Source: Salminus brasiliensis (taxonomy: Eukaryota; Chordata; Actinopteri; Characiformes; Bryconidae). Taken from it: a stretch of DNA of 64,000 bases. The position numbers and the translations under genes are program-made. How positions within the stretch are numbered: position 1 is the first letter of the stretch; every line of letters begins with the position of its first letter. Below are positions 12,880 to 25,107 of the stretch, piece by piece. The stretch spans positions 22,961,162 to 23,025,161 of the forward strand of contig NC_132898.1 of the NCBI RefSeq assembly GCF_030463535.1, in the 5' to 3' direction. The notes under the pieces are model-generated. The model saw only the letters and a list, made by a program, of their open reading frames with translations, did no database searches and had not been told where the DNA came from.

Positions 12880-13410
12880 TGCCACATAATCAGCACTCAG
12901 TAGACACAATACCAGCCAATCAGCACTCACTAGACACAATACCAGCCAATCAGCACTCACTAGACACAATACCAGCCAATCAGCACTCACTAGACACAAT
13001 ACCAGCCAATCAGCACTCACAAACCAGAATGACAGCCCCACCAATTAGCACTCTGTAGGCAGAATGCCAGTAAATCAGCACACACTCAGCAGCCAGGCAA
13101 GCAGAATTCAGTAGCCAGCCAATCAGCACTCAGTATCCATAATGCCATTTGGCAGCTAGAATGCCAGCCAGTCAGCATTCAGTAGTTACCCAATCAGCAC
13201 TTAGTTGCCAGAATGCCAGTCATTAAGCATTCAATAGCCAGCCAATCAGAATCAGTAGTCAGAAAACCAGCCAATCAGCATTTAGTAGCCAGAATGCCAC
13301 TCAACATTCAGTAGTTCCCCAATCAGCACTTAGTAGCCAGTTATTAGGCGCTCAATAGCCAGCCAATCAACACTCACTAATTATAATGCCAGCCAATCAG
13401 CACTCGTAGC
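12880..13410. repeat. 30-bp minisatellite rich in CCAATCAGC
   Basis: Four near-identical 30-bp units starting at 12901, 12931, 12961 and 12991 (TAGACACAATACCAGCCAAT plus CAGCACTCAC). Degenerate copies continue to about 13410. At least eleven CCAATCA-type boxes are present. Lies 1.1-1.7 kb upstream of the crocc start codon. The unit is a multiple of three, which explains reading frames through it. Confidence 0.9.
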
Positions 13411-14066
13411 ACTATTATTATACTATTAGACGTTAAGGCAATCACTAAAGGCTGGAGCGCCCTCTAGCGTTTCAGTCACTCGTATTTGTATAAGGGGAGG
13501 AACGGGCAGAGCTCAGGCTCCTCTTAAGCGGACTCTGGAGCGTGTGTTTATGGCTATGCTGCTCTCTAGTGGCTGAACGTGAGAAAGCACCCAGGAACAG
13601 GAACTCTCTGTCTCACTTTTCAGTATAAATAACTTTCTCTGATGACTGTTTCCTACAGCAAACCGCCCTGACAAGCCTGATTATTTCTAAAACCACCAAA
13701 AAAGCTAAACGTGTCCTGATAAAGCAGCACTTTCACTCTCCTCCTACGCCTGGGCTTATTTCATGCTTTTCAGGGCATCAGCTAAGCTGTAGCTCACGTC
13801 TGTAGCCAGTTTCCCTTAATCTGTCCAAGATCGTCCAAGTTTGCCCACTATTACACTGCCTAACTGCGGTCAGCGCTGGTTCAGTGGTCCAGCTATATCC
13901 CCCAGCTTCGGCAGCACCCTGTCAGACGGAGTTTGGAGGCTAACTGAGGATTAACCTCGGCTCAGTCCTGCAGCAAGTGAAATCAGCAGCCAGTGAGGAC
14001 CCTCTGACGAAAGCCTGCTTTCTGGGCGTGCATCTGAGCATGCATTCAAAAGAGTAGGTATTTTCT

Positions 14067-14071
<5 letters not shown>

Positions 14072-14118
<47 letters not shown>
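14072..14118. repeat. (CA)n microsatellite
   Basis: About 23 units in the crocc/necap2 spacer. Confidence 0.95.
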
Positions 14119-14121
<3 letters not shown>

Positions 14122-14472
14122 CTGCAGCGAGTGTTCAGAACACGTGCCTACCTTCGGGAGGGACGAGAGCACCCTGAGGCCCAGGTTACGTCATTACACT
14201 GCTTCAGAGCCTCAGCTCCACCGCGGCTGGGGTGGACATGCGGGGATGTCGCTGGGTTTGGATGGGGATTCCTGCAGCCCGTTTCAGAGCCGTTTTCCGG
14301 GGAGGGTCTAAGCAGAAGCGTGCCTTTCTCTTTGTGTATCTACAGATCTAAAACAGTTCAGTGGGCTGCTGTGATTCTGATTTTAATTAATGTCGGAATA
14401 CTGTTTAAATAAGTGATTAAATGAAGGCTCACACTGTTCGTCAGTGTGTTTGTATGGATTTTTAGGATGTTT

Positions 14473-14513
<41 letters not shown>

Positions 14514-15186
14514 CAGTGGGCATTTTGAAAATGGCTCCACCTGCTGTTCACATGATCAAATAAATCAGATTTATTCCATATACTTTTGACTTTTTATCTA
14601 ATTTCTCAGTTTTAATAATATTTTACCTTAATAATAGTAATACACTATATTGTCATATAGATTTTATACTGATTATATATTAGAAAAAAATTAGATCATT
14701 ACTGTTTCTGTGATGGCGGTTTAATCTCTCTAATTTAGGGTGGGACACGGTGTATATATTTATGCAAATTCCTATTAATTGCTGATATTATTTAGTTTAG
14801 TTTTCTTGTTTTAAGTGAAGATGTTTACAGTATTCAGCACAGAGTGGCCATGAAAACGACCATGAAAAAGCGACGAAAAATAATTACAAAATAGTTTTGA
14901 TAAGATCAGATTTTAAAATTGCTTTAAATTGTTATTTTGGGACGTTAATTAAGTTATTTAATTATATAAATATATATGCACCGTGGCACTGCATATAAGA
15001 CAGCGATTATACACACACAGAAACAGTAATAATTTGATATACACATCAATTATATATATATATATATATATAATTATAATAAGGTAAAAGCTGTGAAATG
15101 TATTAGTTGTAAGAAATTAACTCTTTTATTTTGACACTTTTCCACAGTGAAAGAGAAAGTTAGCTCGGTGCAGCAAAAAACGTAGC

Positions 15187-15200
15187 ATCACCATGGCGAC
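15187..15200. promoter_or_regulatory. RFX X-box-type motif in the crocc 5' flank
   Basis: ATCACCATGGCGAC fits the RFX X-box consensus RTHNYYWTRRNRAC at every position. RFX factors drive many ciliary genes, and crocc is a ciliary-rootlet gene. It lies about 3.4 kb upstream of the crocc ATG and may fall in the first intron if the leader exon at 15668 is real. Function is inference. Confidence 0.4.
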
Positions 15201-15667
15201 GTCGGCTTACGTAGCCAGCGTAACCGTTAAAGTAACCAGAGCTAACGCAAGCAGCGTAGCTAACGGGATACAAGTGCAGTCACAGTCCTCCCGCTTCAGA
15301 CAGTGGACTAAAAAGCTGGAGTTTGGATCTGATCTGATCTGATCTGCAGGAACTGATATATATAGTTTCTGCGTTAAATTTAATCTCTGCCAAAGCTTTA
15401 GGTCATAAACCCAGAATAACAGAAGCTGAGAAGGGCAGGGAAGCTAGCTAGCTAACGTGCTAACAGAAACTAATCCCCCGCTTTAAGACCAAGCCGAGGA
15501 ATCGCTGCTTCACACGAACACACAGCACGTTTACACCCAAATAAGAGGCACATATGTAATAAAACGCGCCAGGAAAATGTCTTTCTTTAGTGAAATAGAT
15601 GCGGCTGATCCATCGAGTGGCCTATTTATTGAATGCTATACATGAACATTGAAAAAAAAAGTCTTAC

Positions 15668-15750
15668 CTCAGTTAGGAAGTTGTCCTTTGGCTCGTGATT
15701 CTTTTGCAGAAGTTAGTTAGCTAGTTAGCTGGCTGCTGGGCTCATATTCA
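15668..15750 (-). other. Candidate non-coding first exon of crocc or another minus-strand transcript
   Basis: On the minus strand the sequence reaches CTGAG followed by a strong donor GTAAGAC (GT at 15667-15666). CTAGTTAGCT repeats lie just upstream. No reading frame was seen. It could be an upstream leader exon splicing to a site near the crocc ATG exon. The high-coordinate end is not determined. Confidence 0.25.
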
Positions 15751-16452
15751 TAGCAATGGAAACCACACACACACACACACAACAGATCACACCATGGAGA
15801 CAATCTGCTTACACACACCAATCTCTCTTCAGTCACCTCTGAAAACCCAGAGGAGCTTAGAGGAGCCTAAATCCATCCTCAGGTGAAAGTGTTCCTGCAG
15901 TGAAACGAGCTGCACAGTTCCAATAAAGTCAACTACCACATCTAGCAGCAGGCCAGGCCAAGTCAGTGAACTGCCTCTGTTCTTCTGATCAAGGCTCATA
16001 CAATGAAGTGCTAATGCTCCAAAGATAGCTGCAGAACCAAGTGAAACCTTAATAAAAATGCATGACTTTAATCGAGCCTTTTTCACTAATATACTTAAGT
16101 ATAAACTCAGACTTTTATATGATATATTTAGGATTATCATCTACCTAAGCACAAGACAAAAAAATATTGAGATATTAATAAACTAAAGCTAATTATAAGC
16201 TACAGTCACATCCATATGTATTTGGACAGAGACGATGTTATTTTGCCTCTATGCACCACCTCCACCAAGTTTGACAGATGATGTGGCATTGCTTTGGATC
16301 ATTAACTTGAGTATGGAGAAAAAAAGAAGGTTCATTGTGGTTTCAGTCTGGAAGAGGTTTTTTTAAGCTTTCTCTCAGTCTAATCTGACCTTTCTGTTCT
16401 GGAGTATCTTAAAATAGCAGCCTTAAGTAACTTAATATCCATAGTATTACAG

Positions 16453-16690
16453 TGGAAGCAGTGGTGGCCCAGCGGTTAGAGCACTAGGCTATTTATGATT
16501 GGTTGTGGGTTCGATACCCAGGCTCTGCAAAGTGCCACTGTTGGGCCCTTGAGCATGGCCTCTCTGTTCACATGTGTGCTTGCGGTCAGTGTGCGTGTGT
16601 GTGTGTTTGATCACTAATGTGCGTGTATGTGTTTACTGCACGGACTGGTTAAAGGTAGAGGCCAGATTCCACCTGTATTACTAAGGATTT
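16453..16690 (+). mobile_element. tRNA-derived SINE, type B
   Basis: Pol III A box region GGCCCAGCGGTTAGAGCAC and B box GGTTCGATACC, then TTGGGCCCTTGAGCATGGCC and a tail GGTTAAAGGTAGAGGCCAGA. This tail defines type B; type A has GGTTAAATGCGGAGGACACA. Confidence 0.85.
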
Positions 16691-17069
16691 GTTGTTGACA
16701 TTTTGTGATAGGAAAAACATCCCAATCAACATGAAAATAGAAAATAACTGCATAAATGTACGAAATGGGTAGAATGTTCCATTATTGTTTTCAGACAAAA
16801 ACTGCCCATCAATCCACATCCAATCAAACCAAGATAAAGAACACAGAGCCATCAATAACTGATGTAATCAATAACTGATGAGCACAAGAAAGTAGAAGCT
16901 CCTGAGAGGAAAGGAAAAATGTTTTATTTACAAATAAAAGTGTTGCTTTACATTTTATACACATGATTCCATCATTAAAGGCACTTGGGAAGAGTTGACA
17001 AATCAAAAGCTATTACCACAAATAAACTCATTTAATAAGAGCATCAGAAAGTGTGATGTGTGTATGTGT

Positions 17070-17100
<31 letters not shown>

Positions 17101-17836
17101 CGCAAAGATGGGGGTTATGGGTGTTGGGGAGGATCAGTGTGTTATAATCTGTAAACAAATAAACAACGCTAACCGCAGCAGCATCCTTAGAGCACTGCAT
17201 CTGCAGGAATTCTTCACCTTCTCAGTTCTGCCCAAATATGATCATAATGTTATTTAATCTACATTAAAGGAGCACTTCATTACTTTTCAGTCTAATCTCC
17301 ATCTGTGTATCAGTGGTGTACAGTTTAATAAGCACAAACCATCATTTTAACACGATTTTGTTTTATTTTTGAAAAGAGCAGAAATCTCACCGACTCAAAA
17401 CTCATTTATAATAGATGCTGACTTCGACGGCAAGTGTTTCTGTAATTGAATTTTTTTTATGTTTCTGTAGGATCTTTTGCCATATGTGTAAAGGAATATG
17501 GCTCTTTTCCGTTTCATGGTATCTACACTACCCAACTCTGCTTGACTCTCTTTTTCGTACCTGGTTCGCTTTCCACTACCACAGCTACCCCCCGTAATGT
17601 AGCTGGTGATGCCGCAAGACACCATCACTTCAGTTTATACATAGTAAATGTCATTATCTGAACAAAAATCCATATTTTAAATGGTTATTTTGTGTAAAGC
17701 AATCCTATTAAGAACACATAATATAAAGAATTAGCTAGCTGTTACTGTCAAGATAATTATGTTAGCTTGGGGCTACGTTTTTTTTATTTCAGCTCGTAAC
17801 AAGCACACAAGTAACATGTATGTAGTGTAGTGTAGT

Positions 17837-18025
17837 GGTTGGTGTGGCGCAACAGATAACATCACTACCTGCCACTGAGCTACCACACCATGTTGGAGAC
17901 TGGGGTTCGATTCCAGGTCTGGGTGACTGCGCTGCGCTACACCAATAAGAGTCCTTGGGCAAGACTCCTAACACTACATTGGCCCACCTCTGTAATATGA
18001 GTAACCCTGTAATGTAAATGTATTC
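17837..18025 (+). mobile_element. tRNA-derived SINE of a second family
   Basis: Head GGTGTGGCGCAACAGATAAC, B box GGTTCGATTCC, then TTGGGCAAGACTCCTAACAC and a TGTAATATGAGTAACCCTGT tail with short repeats. In the necap2 downstream region. Confidence 0.75.
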
Positions 18026-18767
18026 CCTTCTGTATCTCAGTGTTTAGATGACGCATTATAGCCAGGCTTAAACTGGAAGTGTGACTTTTCATTATAGCAA
18101 AAGCAAAATATATACTCAATTTTCAACTCGAGTCTTTGGAAACCAATAGAGATATAGCAGCTATACAATATATATATATATATACTGCTATACAATACTA
18201 TACAACATGGCCACCTAAACAGCACACGCTACTGTATCTAGTCTGTAGACACGAAGCCGGCATCAACAAAACGCTTCAATACAGATTTAAGACTAGAGAG
18301 AGTAGGGTGACTATTCTCACTGGCCGATCAGCGCTCTGCAAGAGTTCCCATTTTGGCTTCCTTGGAACCACAAATGAGCAGGTTCTTAAAAATGACCCGG
18401 TTCCAGGTACCAAATTTGCCTAATGGAAAAGCTAAAAAGCCAGCTAGAGTAGAGTACAGTAGTGTAGGTACCATGCAGTGGAAAAGCGCCATAAAGGACT
18501 GAATGGAAGTTCAGCTTTCACCTGTATCTTATCCCACTCTTAATGCTGTGGGTCTGGCAGGGAGCTTTAGTCTGACTACACAAAACAAGCTGAGCTCACT
18601 TGCTGATTAAGTAGACTATTTAAAACTATCTACCTGGATCTATCAGCAACCTGCGTGTTTCCACAAACATTCTGATTGGGTCTGTAAGTGAGTTTTGAGT
18701 TGCTGGGTTTTCTGTTCTGTTGGTTGTAGTAATGCCCTATGCTACAGCTACAGCATGTAGAGCAGGG

Positions 18768-18940
18768 GCGGGCAATGGGGCCCAGAGTCCAGCAGTTTGC
18801 TAATTTTCCAGCTCTAATAGATCTACTACACCTAGCAATTAACAGGCAGCTTGAGTCAGGTGTGCATAAGCAGAAAAAGCACGAAACAGTGCAGGAATCC
18901 GGCCCTCCAGGACCAGAACTGCCCACCCTTGATACAGAGG
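18768..18940. mobile_element. Short hAT-type MITE candidate
   Basis: Roughly inverted ends GGGGCGGGCAATGGGGCCC and GGCCCTCCAGGACCAGAACT, then GCCCACCC. Interior AT/CA-rich. Classification is inferred from the end motif only. Confidence 0.5.
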
Positions 18941-19572
18941 CTGGGCTGAACATCAACTCAACGCAACAAAAACAGCCCTTGGTTTTAGTTAGAGACAAAT
19001 CAGGACTTGTGCTGAACTAAACCTCTGTGCTAATGTCAGACGGGACATGTTGGATATCTCTGGGGAAATTTTGTGCTCTCCCAGGATCCTTCATGAACAC
19101 CCTAAACACCACACACACAATAGCACTACTGTGAAACCTTAAGCCTCTTCTGTTTAGGGGGGAAATAACTACAATAAAAAAAGCCCACCACACAAACCAG
19201 AAAATCAACTTCACACAAAGACGTCTGCAAAAAGAGTCGCTGAGATGATAGATCTACTTCAGGAATAAAAGCAAAAAAGTAAAGAAACGAAATAACAAAA
19301 ATCCCTCAGACTGAAAACAGAGCCTAAAACAAAGGAAAAGGAAGAGAGACAACCAAAAACAAAACACTTAAAAACAGGGGGAAAATGCTCTACGAAAGGA
19401 AAAGTGGAATGCGTACATTTCTCAGCTGTAATAACAGTGATGTTTACACCCATCTGACCTGCAGATACACCAGCCTGCAGAGACAAACACAACAGCTACA
19501 TGTGCAAGAGGCGTGTGGTACTGCTGGAGAGTGAGTGTGTTTCCTGCCCTTGCACGGGTTCCCTTCAGTCAG

Positions 19573-22500
19573 TTAAAACTGAACCCATCCGGACTTCACA
19601 GCTTCCTGAGTAGTGCTGTAGCGAGACATAAAGAGAGACAGAGAGATAATAAGAGTTGAGTTTCACATAATTCAAAATATCAATATTATAAATTCTTATA
19701 TAAAAAAATCATATGTATATCATATTTAACCCTAATTTATTAATTATATATTATTTTATATAAATTTTAATATAAACACCCACATGCATTAGAAATTACA
19801 CTCCATACACGCAAACATACACAAACAGCAAATATTTCTTGGCTGATCGACTGCAGCTGGGGTCAGCGATCAATCATTATGCTAAATGCTCCCTTAAATA
19901 CAATAACATACATAGAAATTGTACATTCATCTTTTATTCATTTTTATTTTAGCAATTTCAGCAATTTGAAAAAGCATACTCAGATTTTTTGCATATGATT
20001 GGACATAACGATGCAGCACTAATACTGACCCTGATCCAGCAGCAGTGAAATCCCCCCAGAGGTCCTGGGACGGCTGGGTGGGGGCCGCTGGCGCGCCAAA
20101 CTCTAACAGTAGGCCTAAGAGAGGAGAACAGATACACATGCACCACATAATCAAGCCTTTTAGACATGACAGGACACCTCTACGCGGTTTGAGGAGGGTG
20201 GGAGATGAGTTAGACATGCAGTTAGCATGATGCTAACCGGTGCTGCATAAACTTTCATTACTTGTTAGCTACATTAGCCTTGTAGCTCCAGTGCTAAATG
20301 AAACAAGCGGAACTTCAGACACCAAATGCCTCCTCTGACTGATTTTGTGTATTTGGTTTTTGTGTACCTGTGTTTGATTGTGCAGGTGCTGCTGCAGGTG
20401 GGCTTTGTGGGGTCTGCAATGTGCCTGGAGGAGGGAGAATCCCTCCTTTAGCCCCTGGTGGAGGGGGGAGCAGACCGCTGCTCCCAGGGCGAGACTTGGC
20501 ACCCCCAGCAGCATCCTTCTTCTTTATGTTCTAAGGCAGTAAGAGACATGCAGATATTACTACATCTATCCTACATTAGGTTTTAAAGCAGTTACTGCAT
20601 AATAATGCAACAGGACATGCTAAGCTAACGTTGCTAATAAATACTGGACTTAGACGGTCACCAATCTCGTCCCTGTAAACACAGGCCTAAAAAACTTCAT
20701 TTCTTTTGCTTTATTCACACATTTTAGCTGAATCTGGAGCTCTATTCAGCTCTGTGGAACTTTATGTTTGTGTTAAGAGACACAAACAAAGTCACACCAT
20801 GGTCTAAACCACATCCATTTACTGAACTAATGAAGATCTGGATAAAGACAAACGTTTTTGGGTGTGTGTTTACAGAGAGGAGAGGGTGACGGACCAAGCA
20901 CAATGTTCGTTAGCAACTTTAGCCTAGCATCTCCCGTTGTAAACTAAGCCAGCACACATCAGAAAACAAATCTGCCCTAGCTGATCGACTGAATCTGGGA
21001 TCAGAGATCAAACTTGTTAATTAGATTTTTTTGCTGAACTGTTCCTAAGAGTAATAAATGAATAATAAACTTGTGTTTATGGATTAAACAACTGTGGGTT
21101 TACAGACACATCTGGATATTTGTACACAATGTTTTTTAATTACAGAAAAGACTCAGGAGGAATTCACACAGCATGAGAGATTTGGCACGTAGAAGAAAAC
21201 CGGATCTTCCTACAACTCCTGGCTGTTCTCTTACCCCGAGGCTAATTTTAATGGTTTGCCCCTCTTTAAAGCCCAGGTCCAGTTTGGGAGCTGCACTCGG
21301 ATTAGCCTCCTGCTTAGCCAGCTCACTCTCCTGCTTTACCCACCTTAGGGAGAGGGAGAAGGAGACAGAGAGAAAGAGAGAGTGAACAGTACATGACTTT
21401 CAGAATCAGTATTGAAGCGACAACAACAGCTCTCAGACTGGCAAAGTCACAGAGTCAGGGCTAAATCATGTGTGCACACAGCATTAGATCAATCCACCAC
21501 TGCAGAGTTTCCTGTTTGTATTTTAAGTGCACTTCCTTTTTTCCCCTAAATATCCTATGGCGTAATTAAAGCACTCACGTCGAGTCTTCGCGTTCTGAAC
21601 TTACAGTGGATACTGCTTAATTCATAGTAGATACTGGATAATTCATAATGGATTTTGAATCATTTACAGCAGACACTGACAAAATCATAGTGGATATTGA
21701 ATAATACAGAGTAGTTAGTGATTCATTCATAGTGGATACTGAATAATACAGAGTAGTTAGTGATTCATTCATAGTGGATATTGAATAATACAGAGTAGTT
21801 AGTGATTCATTCATAGCGGATACTGAATAATACAGAGTAGTTACTGATTCATTCATAGCGGATACTGAATAATACAGAGTAGTTACTGATTCATTCATAG
21901 CGGATACTGAATAATACAGAGTAGTTACTGATTAAAAAATAGCAGATATTGAATAATACACAGTAGTTACTGATTCATTCATAACAGTTAATGAATATAG
22001 CGGATAAGGAATAATACATAGAAGTTAATGAATACATCTTAGCGGATACCGAATACGTCACTGTAGACACTGAATAATTTTGCATACTTACTGAATAACA
22101 AATCTGCACATAAATAAATCTAATGATAAATATCCTATGGCGTAACTAAAGCACCCACTTGAAATGGTCCTGCAACGCCACGTTGAAATCAAACGAGTCT
22201 CCGCGGTCAGCAAAGCCGATTCCAATAAACGCGTGCCGTCCTGAAACAAATAGGAAAGAACAGAAATAACATCAGAATGACAGAAAAGACTGAACAAATA
22301 CAGAGAGCTTAGGGCAGGGTTTTAATCTTGCTCTTACCATTGCCATCCTCTATCCTGATTACAAAGTACCGGCTGGAGTCTGTTACCGCTTCAACAGCAG
22401 AACCCGGGTACTGCTCTACTGGAGCCTGCGCAAACAGCTCACCTGCAAACACACATTATAGAACACTGTATAGAAACACACATCTCTATAAAATAACAGA

Positions 22501-22960
22501 GATTTTAGATCATTAACAGCTAAACCAAAGTTCAATAAGGCCTGAGCTCCTGACAAATCAGAGACAGTCTTCTAAAGGAGGTTGACCCTTCTGGTCATTT
22601 TTGGGTCTCTTTTTTTGGCTTTGTGGCGTTTCTGAGGTCACATAAGCAAGTGTGCTCTCCAGCAGAGGAATACAGCACCGATATCAAAAAATAAAGAAAT
22701 TATTAATCCAAAAAGTACAGACACAACAGCAGCAGCCACCACTTATTTGTCTTTCAAAAATAAGCTGCTTAAGTCCTCTACTCTTAAATCATGTGATTGA
22801 CCGGTTATCTTTAAAGAATATATACCTGGTTAACAGAGAATGTTAACGACATTTATTGAATTTTGTGCATTTTGTAAAGCTTACAAGCTGAACGTGCTTC
22901 ACAAGACCCCTCTACTCTACTGGAACGTAGGTAAACAACAAAAACATCTCTCTTGTACGT

Positions 22961-23018
<58 letters not shown>

Positions 23019-24631
23019 CTGTGTTCTTGTCCTCAAGTTTAATAAACGCAATCTTGGCCTTCGCTGTGATTTTCATTCGGCCACTCCAGGCGGGCTCATC
23101 CAGCTTCCACTCTGACGCCCTTTGCGGGAAATGAAAAATATATATACACAGTCAGGGTTTAACAGTACACATTAGCAAGTTCAATAATAATAACAAAACA
23201 AATAACTTAACAAGACAATAAAAGGTGCACATATTTGTCACTGTACAGCGAAATGTGTCCTCCGCATTTAACCCATCTGGTAGTGAACACACACTCACAC
23301 ACACATATGTGTTAGGGGCAGTGAGTACACACACACACACACCCAGAGCGGTGGGCAGCCAACTCCAGCGCCCGGGGAGCAGAGAGGGTAAAGGGCCTTG
23401 CTCAAAGGGCCTTGTTTGATTCCCGAGCCCGGGAATCGAACCCACAACCCTGTTATCGATATCCCGGCGCTCTTAACCGCTGAGCCACCACTGCCCCCCA
23501 ATACAACCATGTTCACAATTTGTGTTGGACACAGATGGAATTTGGCCTCTGCCTTTAATCCATCCATGCAGTACACACACTAGTGCCAAACACACACAGT
23601 GACAGTGAGCACACATGCCCGGAGTGGTAAGCAGCCATCCCTGTGGCGCCCGGGGAGCAGAGAGGGTAAAGGGTCTTGGTCAAGGACCCATGGGGTCCCA
23701 TGGGGTATGGGGTTTGGGTCACATGTGTTTACCGCGTGAGAAAGAGGAGCATTTCTAAAACAAGGTCCATTTCTGTCAGAGAGAAATTCAGCGTGGACCC
23801 AGGGGTCCTACTACAGACTCGGCGCCGGCCCGTAGACAGTGGTCCTACAAAAGTTGGTTGATAAAAATACTCAAAAGAGAGCGAGGTGTGCAAATCAAGA
23901 AGACAATACAAATCTCCAGGATGGGGGATAAATTAGTTCATATTTTTAGATATACTTGATATACTTGTTGTAAATATATGTTGTAAGTATGTCTATATAT
24001 TTTTTATTGATGTTACTGATATTACAGTTAGGAAAACCATTTCTATCCCCTTCATGAAATCAACGAATTATAAAATAATAATTATAAATATCCATTAATA
24101 AAAGCATAAGAAAACACTGGACTTCTGGGCCTCCGTAGAGTCATGTGCTGTTAACAGTTAGTTCCTGCTAAAGTTTTAACGAACACAAAAAAGACTGTAA
24201 ACAGTCAAACACAGCTTTAAACAGCATAAAAACGACCTTTAAAAATGACCTTACCCGTTTTAAACGTTATAAGAGTTGATTCTGACAGTCAGGGCGGACC
24301 AAATATAGGGGGTCTTTTATGAGTAACGTTAGCACAGAAGCTAATTGGCTAACAAAACAAACTGAAGAGTTTTTTAACGCTCCCCAGTCTTCACTTTCTC
24401 TCAGTTTTAATGGTGATAGAGATGGTAATAACTCGGTTGAAGCTGTGGGCGATCGCTCTAAAGGATTCCTCTCAGTAAGTCTGGATCTCAAACTGGGCTA
24501 AAAGTTGTTTTTCAGTGTTTAACAGTCGTTTTTGCTCACCGGTATCCGCGGTTCGTGGCTCTCGGCGGAATCCTGTAAACATGGACCTCCGGTTTCACAC
24601 ACAGAATAGATTCATAGGTGTCGTCTGCCAT
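19573..24631 (-). CDS. necap2: necap2, adaptin-ear-binding coat-associated protein, complete
   Basis: Endocytic accessory protein that binds AP-1/AP-2 adaptors on clathrin coats. Coding exons in order: 24540-24631, 23019-23119, 22338-22442, 22159-22240, 21235-21343, 20368-20530, 20026-20114, 19573-19605. Phases agree throughout; total 774 nt, 257 aa (human NECAP2 is 263). Residues 1-130 form the PHear (PH-like) domain, with [24 protein letters not shown] and [16 protein letters not shown]. Next come [12 protein letters not shown] and a Pro/Gly-rich tail. Two WxxF adaptor-binding motifs are visible, WGDF in exon 7 and WVQF at the extreme C-terminus. [17 protein letters not shown] and the GWVQF end fit NECAP2 better than NECAP1. 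The last exon is only 11 codons including the stop. The 5' end is compact, and the 3' UTR limit is not clear; a TTTATT on the plus strand near 16921 is one candidate poly(A) signal. Confidence 0.95.
21612..22060. repeat. 42-bp minisatellite in a necap2 intron
   Basis: Units with GAATAATACAGAGTAGTTA recur every 42 bp at 21699, 21741, 21783 and 21825 and continue with more variation to about 22060. It lies between necap2 exons 22159-22240 and 21235-21343. The frames through it are repeat artefacts. Confidence 0.9.
22964..23014. repeat. (CA)n microsatellite next to a necap2 donor
   Basis: About 25 units ending three bases before the splice donor of exon 23019-23119. On the transcribed strand the intron begins GTGAGTGTGTG. 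Confidence 0.95.
23220..23499 (-). mobile_element. tRNA-derived SINE, type A, near full length
   Basis: Minus-strand head at 23499 (GGCAGTGGTGGCTCAGCGGT), B box inside, then the CCTTGAGCAAGGCCCTTTAC block, a (GT)n segment and the GGGTTAAATGCGGAGGACAC tail. In the necap2 intron between exons 24540-24631 and 23019-23119. Confidence 0.9.
23500..23705 (-). mobile_element. SINE type B, head missing, abutting the type A copy
   Basis: Minus strand keeps CCCTTTACCCTCTCTGCTCC and the type B tail GGCAGAGGCCAAATTCCATC, then CAAATTGTGAACATGGTTGT up to the head of the type A SINE. Side-by-side tandem SINEs. Confidence 0.75.
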
Positions 24632-24684
24632 TCTGTCAGCTTCCAGACTTTATCCAGCAAAAGTAAAATCACCTGTGAGTGTGT

Positions 24685-24728
<44 letters not shown>

Positions 24729-25107
24729 AAACAGCAGGGGAAGTGTGCAGTGGGCTTCCGCCCATTGGTTTCAACACAGCAATTAAAAGTCCAGTTCAAA
24801 TAACTGCTATTAATACTAGCTTGTACAAACCCTAGTGTATAATGTCTACGTTATTAGTCAGTTATATATATTAAATGAAATATATATGAAAATAACTTTC
24901 AACACAACTATTCTAATTCTTGTACTGTGGAACTAAAGGTAAATTACATGTATTCATTTAGGTTTTACACATGTAAAAGTGTAAAAGTGAATGTGGTCAG
25001 GTGTAATTTCCAATACTACATTTATTAGAAATGAATGAATTAAAATGGAACCTCTATACAGAGCGGTGAGGACTGGAAGAACATCATTTTACTGCATTGT
25101 GTACTGT

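Larger units (their letters stand above)
11746..19572. other. Spacer between crocc start and necap2 end
   Basis: Holds the crocc 5' UTR and flank (to about 12000), the minisatellite at 12880-13410, microsatellites, an X-box motif, a candidate leader exon, two SINEs and a hAT-like MITE. AT-rich unremarkable DNA fills 14520-15130 and 15830-16440. Part of 16900-19572 may be necap2 3' UTR. No coding gene was seen. Confidence 0.6.

Noticed and set aside
12634-13058. Frames starting in poly(CV) and ending in NQHSLDTIPA repeats
   Set aside because: Translate a (TG)n run and the 30-bp minisatellite.
21617-21898. Repeated [12 protein letters not shown] frame
   Set aside because: Artefact of the 42-bp minisatellite in a necap2 intron.
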